64,000 nt of DNA, taken from the NCBI GenBank assembly GCA_023663905.1, contig JAMPGO010000003.1, positions 1-64,000 on the forward strand, in the 5' to 3' direction. The stretch comes from Ruminococcus flavefaciens. GTDB taxonomy: Bacteria > Bacillota > Clostridia > Oscillospirales > Ruminococcaceae. Both the position numbers and the translations under genes were made by a program. Below are positions 6,854-17,643 of this stretch, in pieces (positions within the stretch are counted from its first letter, which is position 1; each line of letters begins with the position of its first letter). Below the pieces are notes generated by a model. That model did not search any database and was not told where the DNA came from. It was given only the letters and a program-made list of their open reading frames with translations.

Positions 6854-7567
6854 ATGAAAGGATGTTTTTTATTGAAATCCGCTTTTTTCCGTGGGATGTC
6901 TCACGGTATACCGATTGCGCTGGGCTATCTCTCCGTCTCGTTCGGATTCGGCATAAGCGCAGTGCGTTCGGGGCTGTCAGTATTCGAGGCTTCCGCCATT
7001 TCAGCCACCAGTTTAACCTCAGCAGGACAAGCCGCAGGAGTTGACATTATTTCCGCAGGAGGAACGCTCCTGGAAATGATTCTTGTCCAGCTGACCATAA
7101 ATATAAGGTATTCGCTTATGGCGCTCTCGCTCTCGCAGAAGCTTGACAAGAAATTCACCACTCCGCACCGTCTCATCGCTTCGTACGGCATAACGGACGA
7201 GATTTTCGCCCTATGCTCTGCCCAGCCCGGAATGCTTGTGCCGTCGTATATGTACGGAATGATTCTTGTTTCCGCCGTCGGCTGGATTATGGGTACGTTT
7301 CTAGGTGCGTATGCGGGTCAGCTTCTTCCGGAATCGCTGTCATCGGCTATGGGCATACTTTTGTACGGAATGTTCCTCGCCATAATAATACCGCCTTCAC
7401 GCAAGCATAAGAACATACTTTGCGTGGTGATTTCATCGGCGGTGCTTAGTCTGATATTCAGATATTTCATAACCGCCGTCTCGTCGGGATTCGCCGTGAT
7501 AATCTGCGCCGTAATATCGGCGGTTATCGGAGCTGTCCTGTTCCCTGTCAGGGACGAGGAGGAATAA
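6854..7567 (+). CDS. azlC: AzlC family branched-chain amino acid exporter subunit
   Basis: 237 residues. The start of the mature fold, FFRGMSHGIPIALGYLSVSFGFGI, is a signature of AzlC proteins, followed by several membrane helices and the motif YGITDEIFALC. AzlC is the large subunit of a two-part exporter that, with AzlD, moves branched-chain amino acids or analogues out of the cell. The partner azlD follows 105 bp downstream. Its ribosome site lies in a hairpin (6819-6848), which suggests control of translation. Confidence 0.9.
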   Translation: MKGCFLLKSAFFRGMSHGIPIALGYLSVSFGFGISAVRSGLSVFEASAISATSLTSAGQAAGVDIISAGGTLLEMILVQLTINIRYSLMALSLSQKLDKKFTTPHRLIASYGITDEIFALCSAQPGMLVPSYMYGMILVSAVGWIMGTFLGAYAGQLLPESLSSAMGILLYGMFLAIIIPPSRKHKNILCVVISSAVLSLIFRYFITAVSSGFAVIICAVISAVIGAVLFPVRDEEE

Positions 7568-7672
7568 ATCCACATTGCATTAATCCGTCCACCCCGTGAT
7601 TCTGCTGAAAAATTTTGCGACAACTTTTCAGTTCCGATGATATAAATATCTCTCTGAAACAGAGGTGAAAAA

Positions 7673-7972
7673 ATGAATACAGCTGTGTATATTCTTGTAA
7701 TGGCAGGGGTGACGTATATTATACGGATGATTCCCTTCACTTTTTTCAGGAAAAAAATAAAATCCCGTTTTATCAGAAGCTTTCTGAAATACATACCCTA
7801 CGCAGTCCTCAGCGCTATGACTATTCCGTCAATATTCTACAGCACGGGAAGCCTTTATCCTGCAATAGTGGGAACTCTCGTTGCAATTGTCCTTGCACTC
7901 TTCGACCTTCCGCTTATTGCTGTTGCGTTATCTGCTTCCACCGCAGTCTATATTGCCGATATATTTATCTGA
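7673..7972 (+). CDS. azlD: AzlD small membrane subunit
   Basis: 99 residues, almost all hydrophobic, with about three to four helices. The motif YIIRMIPFTFF near the N-terminus and KYIPYAVLSAMTIPSIF are diagnostic for AzlD. It works with AzlC in the same membrane complex. GAGGTG precedes the ATG by 8 bases. The 105-bp gap from azlC contains a short CTGAAAA/TTTTCAG hairpin but no clear terminator. The stop codon is one base away from that of the convergent spo0A gene, so transcripts of the two must overlap. Confidence 0.88.
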   Translation: MNTAVYILVMAGVTYIIRMIPFTFFRKKIKSRFIRSFLKYIPYAVLSAMTIPSIFYSTGSLYPAIVGTLVAIVLALFDLPLIAVALSASTAVYIADIFI

Positions 7973-7973
7973 A

Positions 7974-8729
7974 TCAGGCAAGATAAGAAACGGAATTTCC
8001 CGATTTCATAAGAAGCTGTACTTTATCTGTCACAAGCGAAATAAATTCCGAGTTTGTGGGCTGATTGTAACTGCTTATGCTGTAGCCGAAAAAAGAATCA
8101 AGAGCGACCTTGTTTCCTCTCTGGCAGGCAGTATAGATAGCGTGCCTGATAGCCCTCTCAACTCTTGGAGCGGTAGTCTCGTGCTTCTGTGCAACTATCG
8201 GATAGAGGGATTTCGTAATGCTGTTTAAACAATTACAGTCCCCGACACACTCAAGGACTGCTGTACGTATATATCTGTAGCCTTTGACGTTCGCAGGAAC
8301 ACCGAGCTTCTGCATAACGCTTGTAACCATTACCTCCGCATTGCACTGCTCCTGCTGTTTCTTCTGTACTGCCGACATAACAGCCGTGTGAAGCTCTTCC
8401 GAATTGAACGGACTGAAAAGAAAACACATTGCGCCTGCTTCAATAACCTGCTTCTCAATGAAACTATTATATATATCTGAAAAAACGACAAATGCCGGGC
8501 ATACCGGGAGAATCATCTTTGTCGTACGTACAACGGAAAATGCGTCGCCTCCGCAGGAGCTGAGGTCGATGACAACAACGTCGGGCTTGTCCTTGATAAC
8601 CGAGCGCAGGATAGTTTCCTTGTTGTTTTTGCGTGTGAATGCCGATAAGCCGAGCTTATTAAGCTCCGCCGACATTCTCGTGCCTGAGATGGTATCATCG
8701 CAAATCAGGACTTTAATCTTGTTTTCCAT
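7974..8729 (-). CDS. spo0A: Spo0A-type response regulator with atypical receiver
   Basis: 251 residues. The receiver (1-120) keeps the acidic pair D11/D12, phospho-acceptor D55 and S84, but the normally invariant lysine before PF is serine (S106, in LFSPFNSEEL). The C-terminal domain (about 145-250) is clearly Spo0A: YPIVAQKHETTAPRVERAIRHA followed by the recognition region. Spo0A is the master regulator of sporulation and stationary-phase genes in Firmicutes. The promoter upstream carries a 0A-box. Loss of the lysine may weaken phosphorylation-driven switching; retained DNA-binding residues argue for a working regulator. Confidence 0.88.
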   Translation of the reverse strand: MENKIKVLICDDTISGTRMSAELNKLGLSAFTRKNNKETILRSVIKDKPDVVVIDLSSCGGDAFSVVRTTKMILPVCPAFVVFSDIYNSFIEKQVIEAGAMCFLFSPFNSEELHTAVMSAVQKKQQEQCNAEVMVTSVMQKLGVPANVKGYRYIRTAVLECVGDCNCLNSITKSLYPIVAQKHETTAPRVERAIRHAIYTACQRGNKVALDSFFGYSISSYNQPTNSEFISLVTDKVQLLMKSGNSVSYLA

Positions 8730-8813
8730 ATTGAAAACTCCTTTACCAAAATATATGTAAAAATCTTCCTCGGAAATATTTTCATTTCCGAAGCAAAAAA
8801 GATTACGTAAATT

Positions 8814-8854
8814 ATTATATAGCCTTTATCCGCAACAGTCAACGGTTTTCGACA
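8814..8854 (-). promoter_or_regulatory. spo0A promoter with 0A-box
   Basis: Minus strand TTGACT (8842-8837), 17 bp, TATAAT (8819-8814). Six bases upstream of the -35 lies TGTCGAA (8854-8848), an exact match to the Spo0A binding box TGNCGAA. This placement suggests autoregulation. Confidence 0.65.
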
Positions 8855-8905
8855 TCTGTCTATTAAAAAACTTTTTAGTTAAAAAATAAAAATTTCAAAA
8901 ACCTC

Positions 8906-8934
8906 TTGACAAATCCGTTTTCTTTGTGTATAAT
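8906..8934 (+). promoter_or_regulatory. Sigma-A promoter for tRNA-Leu/tRNA-Ser
   Basis: TTGACA (8906-8911), 17 bp, TATAAT (8929-8934): perfect consensus 15 bases before tRNA-Leu. Confidence 0.85.
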
Positions 8935-8948
8935 AATATATGTACTTT

Positions 8949-9033
8949 GCGAGTGTGCTGGAATAGGCAGACAGGCACGTTTGAGGGGCGTGTGTCGAAG
9001 GACGTATGGGTTCAAGTCCCATTACTCGCACCA
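8949..9033 (+). tRNA. tRNA-Leu (GAG)
   Basis: Acceptor GCGAGTG/TACTCGC, anticodon stem GCACG/GCGTG type with loop TTGAGGG (anticodon GAG), a long variable arm (TCGAAGGA region) as expected of leucine tRNAs, T-arm ATGGG/CCCAT with loop TTCAAGT, discriminator A and encoded CCA (9031-9033). Confidence 0.95.
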
Positions 9034-9039
9034 AAGTAC

Positions 9040-9131
9040 GGACAGGTGGCTGAGCTGGTCTAAGGCGCACGACTGGAACTCGTGTATACGTTAATAGCGT
9101 ATCGAGGGTTCGAATCCCTCCCTGTCCGCCA
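9040..9131 (+). tRNA. tRNA-Ser (GGA)
   Basis: Acceptor GGACAGG/CCTGTCC, anticodon stem CACGA/TCGTG with loop CTGGAAC (anticodon GGA), long variable arm (ATACG/CGTAT), T-arm GAGGG/CCCTC with loop TTCGAAT, discriminator G, encoded CCA. Six bases after tRNA-Leu, so the two are co-transcribed. Confidence 0.95.
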
Positions 9132-9140
9132 CGTATTAAT

Positions 9141-9181
9141 CCGCTGTGTATTGCCAAAACGGCAGTATACGGCGGTTTTTT
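9141..9181 (+). terminator. Terminator of the tRNA operon
   Basis: CCGC...GCC and GGC...GCGG form an imperfect stem around AAAAC, followed by six T. Confidence 0.8.
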
Positions 9182-9254
9182 CATATTCAGAGCCTTGCAG
9201 GATTTTTTCTTGAAATTGAGAATGATTTTCATTTCACCTCCTTTCCTGCACCTT

Positions 9255-9357
9255 CCTGCACCATAAACAGCATTTTCCATAAAGTGTTTTAAAAATTTTT
9301 TTGAAAAAGGTTTTAGAAAACAGGGTTTATGCTGCATTTGGTGCATTATGGTGCAGG
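9255..9357. repeat. 12-bp inverted repeat with nested copies
   Basis: CCTGCACCATAA (9255-9266) is repeated exactly inverted at 9346-9357, and each arm has a neighbouring partial copy (TTCCTGCACC at 9243; GGTGCA at 9340). The 79 bases between are AT-rich. The 388-bp gap 9132-9519 otherwise holds only the tRNA terminator and the next promoter; I see no gene in it. Confidence 0.5.
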
Positions 9358-9458
9358 ATTTATAAATGAAATTCCTTTATAAAAAATACCACTTTCTTTT
9401 CTCGAACTTCTTCCCTGTTTCAATCGCAAACTTTCAGCTCGACATCCTGAACTCGTTG

Positions 9459-9487
9459 TTGACAAAATTCAGGATTTGGTGTAAAAT
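9459..9487 (+). promoter_or_regulatory. Sigma-A promoter for the P-loop kinase
   Basis: TTGACA (9459-9464), 17 bp, TAAAAT (9482-9487), 33 bp before the gene. Confidence 0.7.
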
Positions 9488-9519
9488 AAACAGGGAATCT
9501 TATTTTATCGGAGGAAAAA

Positions 9520-10008
9520 ATGGGAAAAGTAATCTTAATCTGCGGAAAAATCTGCTCGGGAAAATCATACTACGCACGTCAGCTGAAATCACGGCTCAAC
9601 GCTGTCATCCTGTCAACTGACGAGGCAACGTATGATTTAATCAACAACGAACAGGGCGAGTTCTATAATATATTTGCCGAAAAAGTTAACCGCTATTTAC
9701 GCAAAAAAGCAGTCGAAATCGCCCTTGCAGGTGCGGATGTGATTCTTGACTGGGGCTTCTGGTCGGGTGCGGACAGGACTGAAATATCCGCCTTTCTCGA
9801 ATCGCATAACGTTCCCTACGAATGGCATTATATCGACGTTTCCGACGATATATGGCGCAGGAATATTGCCGAACGCAATGCACGGATTTCCGCAGGAGAA
9901 CCCAGCTGTGACTTCTATGTTGACGACGGACTTCTTGCAAAACTCCTGTCGCTTTTTGAAGTTCCCGAAGCCGATGAAATCGACGTATGGTATAAATTGC
10001 AGAGATAA
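9520..10008 (+). CDS. Zeta-toxin/AAA-type P-loop kinase-like protein
   Basis: 162 residues. The Walker A motif GKICSGKS is at residues 8-15; STDEATYD follows the second strand, DVILDWGFWSGADR matches the kinase region used by small ATP-binding proteins of the AAA_33/zeta-like group, and RRNIAERNAR is a typical lid helix. Such proteins phosphorylate small molecules (sugars, nucleosides, antibiotics); the substrate cannot be read from sequence. It is a single-gene unit with its own promoter and a strong terminator, and no antitoxin gene is adjacent, which argues against a toxin role. Confidence 0.75.
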   Translation: MGKVILICGKICSGKSYYARQLKSRLNAVILSTDEATYDLINNEQGEFYNIFAEKVNRYLRKKAVEIALAGADVILDWGFWSGADRTEISAFLESHNVPYEWHYIDVSDDIWRRNIAERNARISAGEPSCDFYVDDGLLAKLLSLFEVPEADEIDVWYKLQR

Positions 10009-10018
10009 CGCATAAAAA

Positions 10019-10060
10019 CAGCCTTTTTTCGCATAATAGAAAAAGGGCTGGATTTTTTTT
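10019..10060 (+). terminator. Intrinsic terminator
   Basis: CAGCCTTTTTTC pairs with GAAAAAGGGCTG around an 8-base loop, followed by eight T. Confidence 0.9.
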
Positions 10061-10070
10061 GAAAATACTC

Positions 10071-10099
10071 TTGACAAAACAATGTTAGTATGATATAAT
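10071..10099 (+). promoter_or_regulatory. Enolase promoter
   Basis: TTGACA (10071-10076), 17 bp, TATAAT (10094-10099): full consensus, giving a leader of about 130 nt. Confidence 0.85.
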
Positions 10100-10121
10100 A
10101 AATTAAGTTAGCAACCGCTAA

Positions 10122-13386
<3,265 letters not shown>

Positions 13387-13397
13387 TCCGTCACCTG

Positions 13398-14462
13398 CTA
13401 TTTCCTGATAAGTCTCGGCAAATCACGCACAATCTCAATCATAAACCACTCGGGAAGCGCCTTGTCATCATCGTCTGAAACAACAAGCTGTGCAATCTCA
13501 AGATTGATATGCGCCAAATCCTTTATCATAGACTTCGCCCTGTGGGTGAGATTCTGCGTGCTGTGATTGAGTTCCTTTTTATCCTCGGGAAGCTCTGCAA
13601 GAAGCTTTGAGCGGAAACTCTGTGCGACGAAATAAAGCACATCACGCTGTGAAGGGTCGGACGGAAAACGTGCCTCGCCCTTGATAATCCGGCTGAGCAG
13701 ATTTTTGTTGTCAATATTTTTTACGAATGCCATAAACTGCCCTGCGTGAGCAGGTGAAACCGAACCATAGGCAAGCACTCGTAGAATGCTTTCGGGAACA
13801 TCGCTCTCGCCTGCTCCGTACTCTTTCAGTGCGTCGCTCAGCATATGCCACGAGCGTGGTGTTGAATACGGCTCTTCGGTCTTGGGCGGTTCGGAAAAAA
13901 GATGGCTCGGTCTCTGCATAATATAATCCGTAACCCAGCTGTGCAGTCCCTCTGTCATCGCCCAGTCAAGCCACTGGTTTACATCAACCGCAAGCTGGAC
14001 GTGGAACATCCTGTTGACAAGGGCGGTTGACATAGTTTTTACTATTGCGCCGTCCTGCGAACGGTTTCCCGCACCGATTACAACGCTTCCCGACGGAAGA
14101 TGATATTCGCCAACCCTGCGCTCGTGAATCAGGCTGTAAAAAGCCTTCTGCACTTCCTGCGAACAGGCATTCAGCTCATCGAGAAAAAGAACATACGGTT
14201 CTTTTCGGGCAATCATCTTCGGCGGCATAAAGCACGACGTTTCGCCCTCGATTTTCGGGATACCGATAATATCTTCGGGTGCAAGCTGGCTTCCGAGAAG
14301 TGAAACGCAGGGAAGCCCGACATCATCGGCGAATTTCTGCACGAGTGCGGACTTGCCGATTCCGGGCGCACCCCATATAAAAACGGGTCTTTTCGGCGAT
14401 ATATTGAGAAGTATATCTGATAATTCACTTTGTGTTACCGTAAACGGTAAATTCATATTCAA
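13398..14462 (-). CDS. MoxR-type AAA ATPase
   Basis: 354 residues. Walker A GAPGIGKS (about 31-38), Walker B YVLFLDELNA (about 91-100), sensor-like GAGNRSQDGA and an arginine-rich AAA lid are visible, as in MoxR/RavA-type chaperone ATPases. It overlaps the upstream SGNH hydrolase gene by 4 bp and lies 11 bp before the VWA-peptidase gene, the standard MoxR-VWA pairing in which the ATPase acts on or with the VWA protein. The set is the 3' half of an operon starting at smpB. Confidence 0.88.
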   Translation of the reverse strand: MNMNLPFTVTQSELSDILLNISPKRPVFIWGAPGIGKSALVQKFADDVGLPCVSLLGSQLAPEDIIGIPKIEGETSCFMPPKMIARKEPYVLFLDELNACSQEVQKAFYSLIHERRVGEYHLPSGSVVIGAGNRSQDGAIVKTMSTALVNRMFHVQLAVDVNQWLDWAMTEGLHSWVTDYIMQRPSHLFSEPPKTEEPYSTPRSWHMLSDALKEYGAGESDVPESILRVLAYGSVSPAHAGQFMAFVKNIDNKNLLSRIIKGEARFPSDPSQRDVLYFVAQSFRSKLLAELPEDKKELNHSTQNLTHRAKSMIKDLAHINLEIAQLVVSDDDDKALPEWFMIEIVRDLPRLIRK

Positions 14463-15463
14463 TCTCCTTTTTTGTCTGTCTCGTCATCCTTGAATTTACT
14501 GAACATACGTGGTGCAAACAACAGGATAAGCAGAATCGCAAGCAAGCCGACGGAAATAAGCACCCACGCTGTAACAGTAAGGTGCGGTTCGCTGTATTCC
14601 TCAACGGTGCAGGTGAATCCCGTCTCACGGAATGAGCTGTCAATGATTTCGGCGATGAGCTTATGCCCCTTTTCGTTCGGGTGAATATCAAGCTTCTTGA
14701 TTCTCGTAAGCTCGGCACATCGTCCGTCAAATTCCTCCGCCACGTCAATAACTTTATAGCCGTCCGCATTATCCCTGACGATTTCGTTGTACCTGCCGAT
14801 TTTCTCCTCCGAAAAGTCAACAAGAATCTGAAAATCCGTAAAAGTTTCAAGCGGATTGTAAAGGGTCTGGATATAGATTTCGCCCGATGTCTTTTCGCCC
14901 AGCTTTTCGGAAATCTCATTCAGATTCGCTTCAAATCCCGTGAGCGCTTCGTCAATCTCGCCGTCAAGAGCCATAAGCTGAGCGAGAGCCGAAAAAATAT
15001 CGATATTTTCGAGGTCGATAGTCCTGTTTTCCTCGGACATTCCGAGTTCCGCAAGCAATCCGAACATAATATGAAGCATATCGTTTCCGCCGATTGAGAT
15101 AACAACAGCGTCGGAGCTTTCAAGTGCGGAATCGAGTTTTCCGCTGTCGATGAGGTCAAGCAGGTCGTCGGAAGTAGCTCCCGAGACCGCAAAATTCTGC
15201 ATTTCGTGAGGACATATATCCGCAAGCTCCGCCGTGTACTGCTCTTTAAGAATATTCGGGTACGATTCGCAGTTATAGTTGTCGCTGTCCGTATAGCCGT
15301 CAAGCCCATAGCCTGCCGGGATTGAATCGCCCAGAAACAGCACTCTCGGCGGTACTTCGGTATGATATTCCGTCTGAATCATATCACGCTCCGTCATAGC
15401 ACAGCCTGTCAGACCGAAAAGAATGACAACTGACGACAGAAGCGACGTTATTTTTCTGAACAT
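14459..15463 (-). CDS. Membrane-anchored SGNH/GDSL hydrolase lipoprotein
   Basis: 334 residues. A lipoprotein signal ends in LFGLTGC (Cys about residue 21). Block I is FLGDSIPAGYG with the nucleophile Ser, GGND is in the SIGGNDML region (block III) and DIHPNEKGH gives the catalytic Asp-His. A single membrane helix near the C-terminus (VWVLISVGLLAILLILLF) and a charged tail follow, so the catalytic domain is probably held outside at both ends. Substrates are esters, perhaps acetylated glycans. It sits 9 bp after smpB and overlaps the MoxR gene. Confidence 0.82.
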   Translation of the reverse strand: MFRKITSLLSSVVILFGLTGCAMTERDMIQTEYHTEVPPRVLFLGDSIPAGYGLDGYTDSDNYNCESYPNILKEQYTAELADICPHEMQNFAVSGATSDDLLDLIDSGKLDSALESSDAVVISIGGNDMLHIMFGLLAELGMSEENRTIDLENIDIFSALAQLMALDGEIDEALTGFEANLNEISEKLGEKTSGEIYIQTLYNPLETFTDFQILVDFSEEKIGRYNEIVRDNADGYKVIDVAEEFDGRCAELTRIKKLDIHPNEKGHKLIAEIIDSSFRETGFTCTVEEYSEPHLTVTAWVLISVGLLAILLILLFAPRMFSKFKDDETDKKGD

Positions 15464-15472
15464 AGTTTCTCC

Positions 15473-15937
15473 TTACTGATTGCGGGATTTGAGATTTCTG
15501 TCGATTTCCCTCTTCGCATCACGTTTAGCTGAATCGGCACGCTTGTCATAGAGCTTCTTGCCCTTGCAGAGTCCGACAAGAACCTTGACTTTGGAATCTT
15601 TGAAATAGATACTCAGAGGAATAAGCGAGAGACCGTCCTGCTTTACAATACCGAAAAGCTTGTTGATTTCCCTTTTGTGCATAAGAAGCTTCCTGATACG
15701 CATAGGGTCACGGTTAAAAATGTTACCCTTTTCATACGGCGAGATGTGCATTCCTCTGATAAAAATCTCGCCCTTGTCAATCGAACACCAGGCGTCTTTG
15801 AGATTGACAGCACCAAGGCGGACAGATTTCACCTCTGTGCCGACGAGTTCAATTCCTGCCTCATAAGTTTCGAGGACGAAATAATCGTGACGTGCCTTCC
15901 TGTTTTCTGAAATAGTTTTTGTTCCCTTTGAACGCAT
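15473..15937 (-). CDS. smpB: SsrA-binding protein SmpB
   Basis: 154 residues when started at the second methionine (15937): AGGAG lies 9 bases before this ATG but directly abuts the earlier ATG at 15946. The fold shows [42 protein letters not shown], and the basic tail [10 protein letters not shown], all typical of SmpB. It binds tmRNA and brings it to stalled ribosomes for trans-translation. It opens an operon with the SGNH hydrolase, MoxR ATPase and VWA peptidase. The tmRNA gene is not in this window. Confidence 0.95.
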   Translation of the reverse strand: MRSKGTKTISENRKARHDYFVLETYEAGIELVGTEVKSVRLGAVNLKDAWCSIDKGEIFIRGMHISPYEKGNIFNRDPMRIRKLLMHKREINKLFGIVKQDGLSLIPLSIYFKDSKVKVLVGLCKGKKLYDKRADSAKRDAKREIDRNLKSRNQ

Positions 15938-15968
15938 TTTTACCATCTCCTGTCAGATTTGTTACTTA

Positions 15969-15997
15969 ATTATACATCATTTTATTAAAAAAGTCAA
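15969..15997 (-). promoter_or_regulatory. smpB operon promoter
   Basis: Minus strand TTGACT (15997-15992), 17 bp, TATAAT (15974-15969). Confidence 0.75.
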
Positions 15998-16044
15998 GGA
16001 ATTATTTGTCAGATTTAGTTATAATATTATTTTTTTATTTCCTC

Positions 16045-16073
16045 TTGACTTTTTCAGAAAAGTGTGATATAAT
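16045..16073 (+). promoter_or_regulatory. Promoter for tRNA-Ser(CGA)
   Basis: TTGACT (16045-16050), 17 bp, TATAAT (16068-16073), 9 bases before the tRNA. Confidence 0.8.
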
Positions 16074-16082
16074 AATATTCGT

Positions 16083-16173
16083 GGAGTGGTATCGAAGTGG
16101 TCATAACGGACGTGACTCGAAATCACGATGCCTCCTTGAGGGGACGTGGGTTCGAATCCCACCCACTCCGCCA
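16083..16173 (+). tRNA. tRNA-Ser (CGA)
   Basis: Acceptor GGAGTGG/CCACTCC, anticodon stem CGTGA/TCACG with loop CTCGAAA (anticodon CGA), long variable arm (GCCTCCTTGAGGGG region), T-arm GTGGG/CCCAC with loop TTCGAAT, discriminator G and encoded CCA. Confidence 0.95.
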
Positions 16174-16184
16174 TATAATAAAAC

Positions 16185-16260
16185 AGTCTCCGAATTGAAA
16201 AATCCGGAGACTTGTTTTTTGCTGTCGGGAATTTATTCTGTTCCCGACAGCTTTGTTTTT
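16185..16260 (+). terminator. Two tandem terminators after tRNA-Ser
   Basis: AGTCTCCG/CGGAGACT (16185-16212) followed by T6, then CTGTCGGGAA/TTCCCGACAG (16222-16250) followed by a second T-run. Confidence 0.85.
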
Positions 16261-17569
16261 ATGCAAGCTCAGAGCCTGTATCATCCGCAAAGAATGAAAT
16301 CTGCACACCATCATCAAGGGCAAAAATATACACCACTGTATTCTCGCCCATAGGATTATCCCAAGCTGTGTAGTCCTCATCCGATTCCGATGATTTGCCG
16401 TAAATCTCGGTAAGATTCGATACCCACTCGTCATAAGCCGATACGTCGTCGTCAAAATAATTTATTCCGACAAGACCGAGACTGGTGAAGCAAAGAACAG
16501 TCTCGCAGTTTTTGTTGCAGTAAGGCACGTTATCGTACTGCATAATAATCTCCCAAGGTTCGCCCTCTTCGTCAACTCTGTACTCGTAAACCTTTGTGTA
16601 CATCGACATACGCTGGCGCTCGAACTCGGGTGTTGCATAGAACTGCAAACCGTTCTGAAGGAATGAATCGGGCTTGCTCTGTGTTGTAACAGTCGTGGTT
16701 ACTGTCGTAACTGTAGTACGTGTGGTGGTGCGTGTAGTGGTTCGGGCAGATGATGTGCTTACAGCCGTTGTGGTTGTACCGTGCGCCGAAGTTGTTGTAG
16801 TAGTCTCCTCCTGTCGGGATTCGTCAGGCTCTTCGGGTGATTCATCGCCATATTCAGGCTCAATCTCAACATAGTCCACAACTTCACCGCTGTTATCCGT
16901 TACCGCCGACGTTCTCACTTCCGTGCCTGAAGCGGTCGTGGATGTTGTTGCAGTTGTGGTTGAAGAAGTCTTGACAGCCGTTGCAGTATCTTCAATAACA
17001 GGTACAATAGGCGTTCTGATTTCAGGTGTAGGAACATAAATATCAGGAGTGCTGTCGGGGTCGTCCTTATTGTAGGACTTGTCAGGTGTATTGCTTGTCG
17101 CATAAAAAGATACCTGCACACCCTCTTCGAGATTGAACAGATACAGGGCGGTATTTTTTCCGACAGGGTCGTCATACCACGAAGCCATACCGCTTCCCTT
17201 TTCCGTCGGTATGCCGTAGATTGCCTCTATTCTGCTCATCCACTCGTTATAGCTGTTATTCCGTTCGACATCGTGATAATTAAAGCCGATAAGTCCCTGC
17301 TCAACAAAGCACAATGTAAGGTCGCAGGATGTCTCAAACAGCTCCGTGCCTGTGTAATCAAGCAGACTTTGGCTGTTAGCGCCGTCAAGTCCCTCACGTT
17401 CTTCAAGAAGTTCGTAATCAGACAGCTTGTCCTTGACATCGCTGATTTCCGAAAACCATTCGAGGTTCAGCAAGGGCAGAATATTTTCGTCTGACTTCTG
17501 TGAACAGCCCGACAGCAGTACAGCTGTGCCGATACTGAGCAGTATAGTTTTTGTTTTCAGATTTTTCAA
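16259..17569 (-). CDS. Secreted lipoprotein with two repeated domains and a Thr-rich linker
   Basis: 436 residues from a TTG start at 17569 (AAAGGAG before it). The lipoprotein signal ends in VLLSGC. Domain 1 (about 30-160) and domain 2 (about 305-436) are duplicates: both contain TLCF or TVLCF, GLIGFNY or GLVGINY, a YNEWMSRIEAIYG or YDEWVSNLTEIYG helix, and DGVQISFFA or EGVQVSFYA. They are joined by about 130 residues rich in Thr, Ser, Glu and Pro, as in the linkers of ruminococcal surface proteins. The domain is not recognised. It is a surface protein with its own promoter; ligand and role are unknown. Confidence 0.75.
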   Translation of the reverse strand: MKNLKTKTILLSIGTAVLLSGCSQKSDENILPLLNLEWFSEISDVKDKLSDYELLEEREGLDGANSQSLLDYTGTELFETSCDLTLCFVEQGLIGFNYHDVERNNSYNEWMSRIEAIYGIPTEKGSGMASWYDDPVGKNTALYLFNLEEGVQVSFYATSNTPDKSYNKDDPDSTPDIYVPTPEIRTPIVPVIEDTATAVKTSSTTTATTSTTASGTEVRTSAVTDNSGEVVDYVEIEPEYGDESPEEPDESRQEETTTTTSAHGTTTTAVSTSSARTTTRTTTRTTVTTVTTTVTTQSKPDSFLQNGLQFYATPEFERQRMSMYTKVYEYRVDEEGEPWEIIMQYDNVPYCNKNCETVLCFTSLGLVGINYFDDDVSAYDEWVSNLTEIYGKSSESDEDYTAWDNPMGENTVVYIFALDDGVQISFFADDTGSELA

Positions 17570-17614
17570 TTAACCCGCTCCTTTCAGGATTCTGTTTTTC
17601 AATTTATCAGAAAA

Positions 17615-17643
17615 AGTATATCACAAATCGCCGAAAAAGTCAA
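17615..17643 (-). promoter_or_regulatory. Promoter of the two-domain lipoprotein
   Basis: Minus strand TTGACT (17643-17638), 17 bp, TATACT (17620-17615). The -35 overlaps the last codons of the upstream HAD gene. Confidence 0.65.

Noticed and set aside
8879..9346. Minus-strand frame of 155 codons across the tRNA-Leu/tRNA-Ser genes
   Set aside because: It is antisense to two certain tRNAs and contains their complement; no ribosome site or family.
16670..17000. GT-rich repetitive DNA as a possible microsatellite or regulatory repeat
   Set aside because: It encodes the Thr-rich linker of the lipoprotein with varied codons, so it is a protein-level feature.
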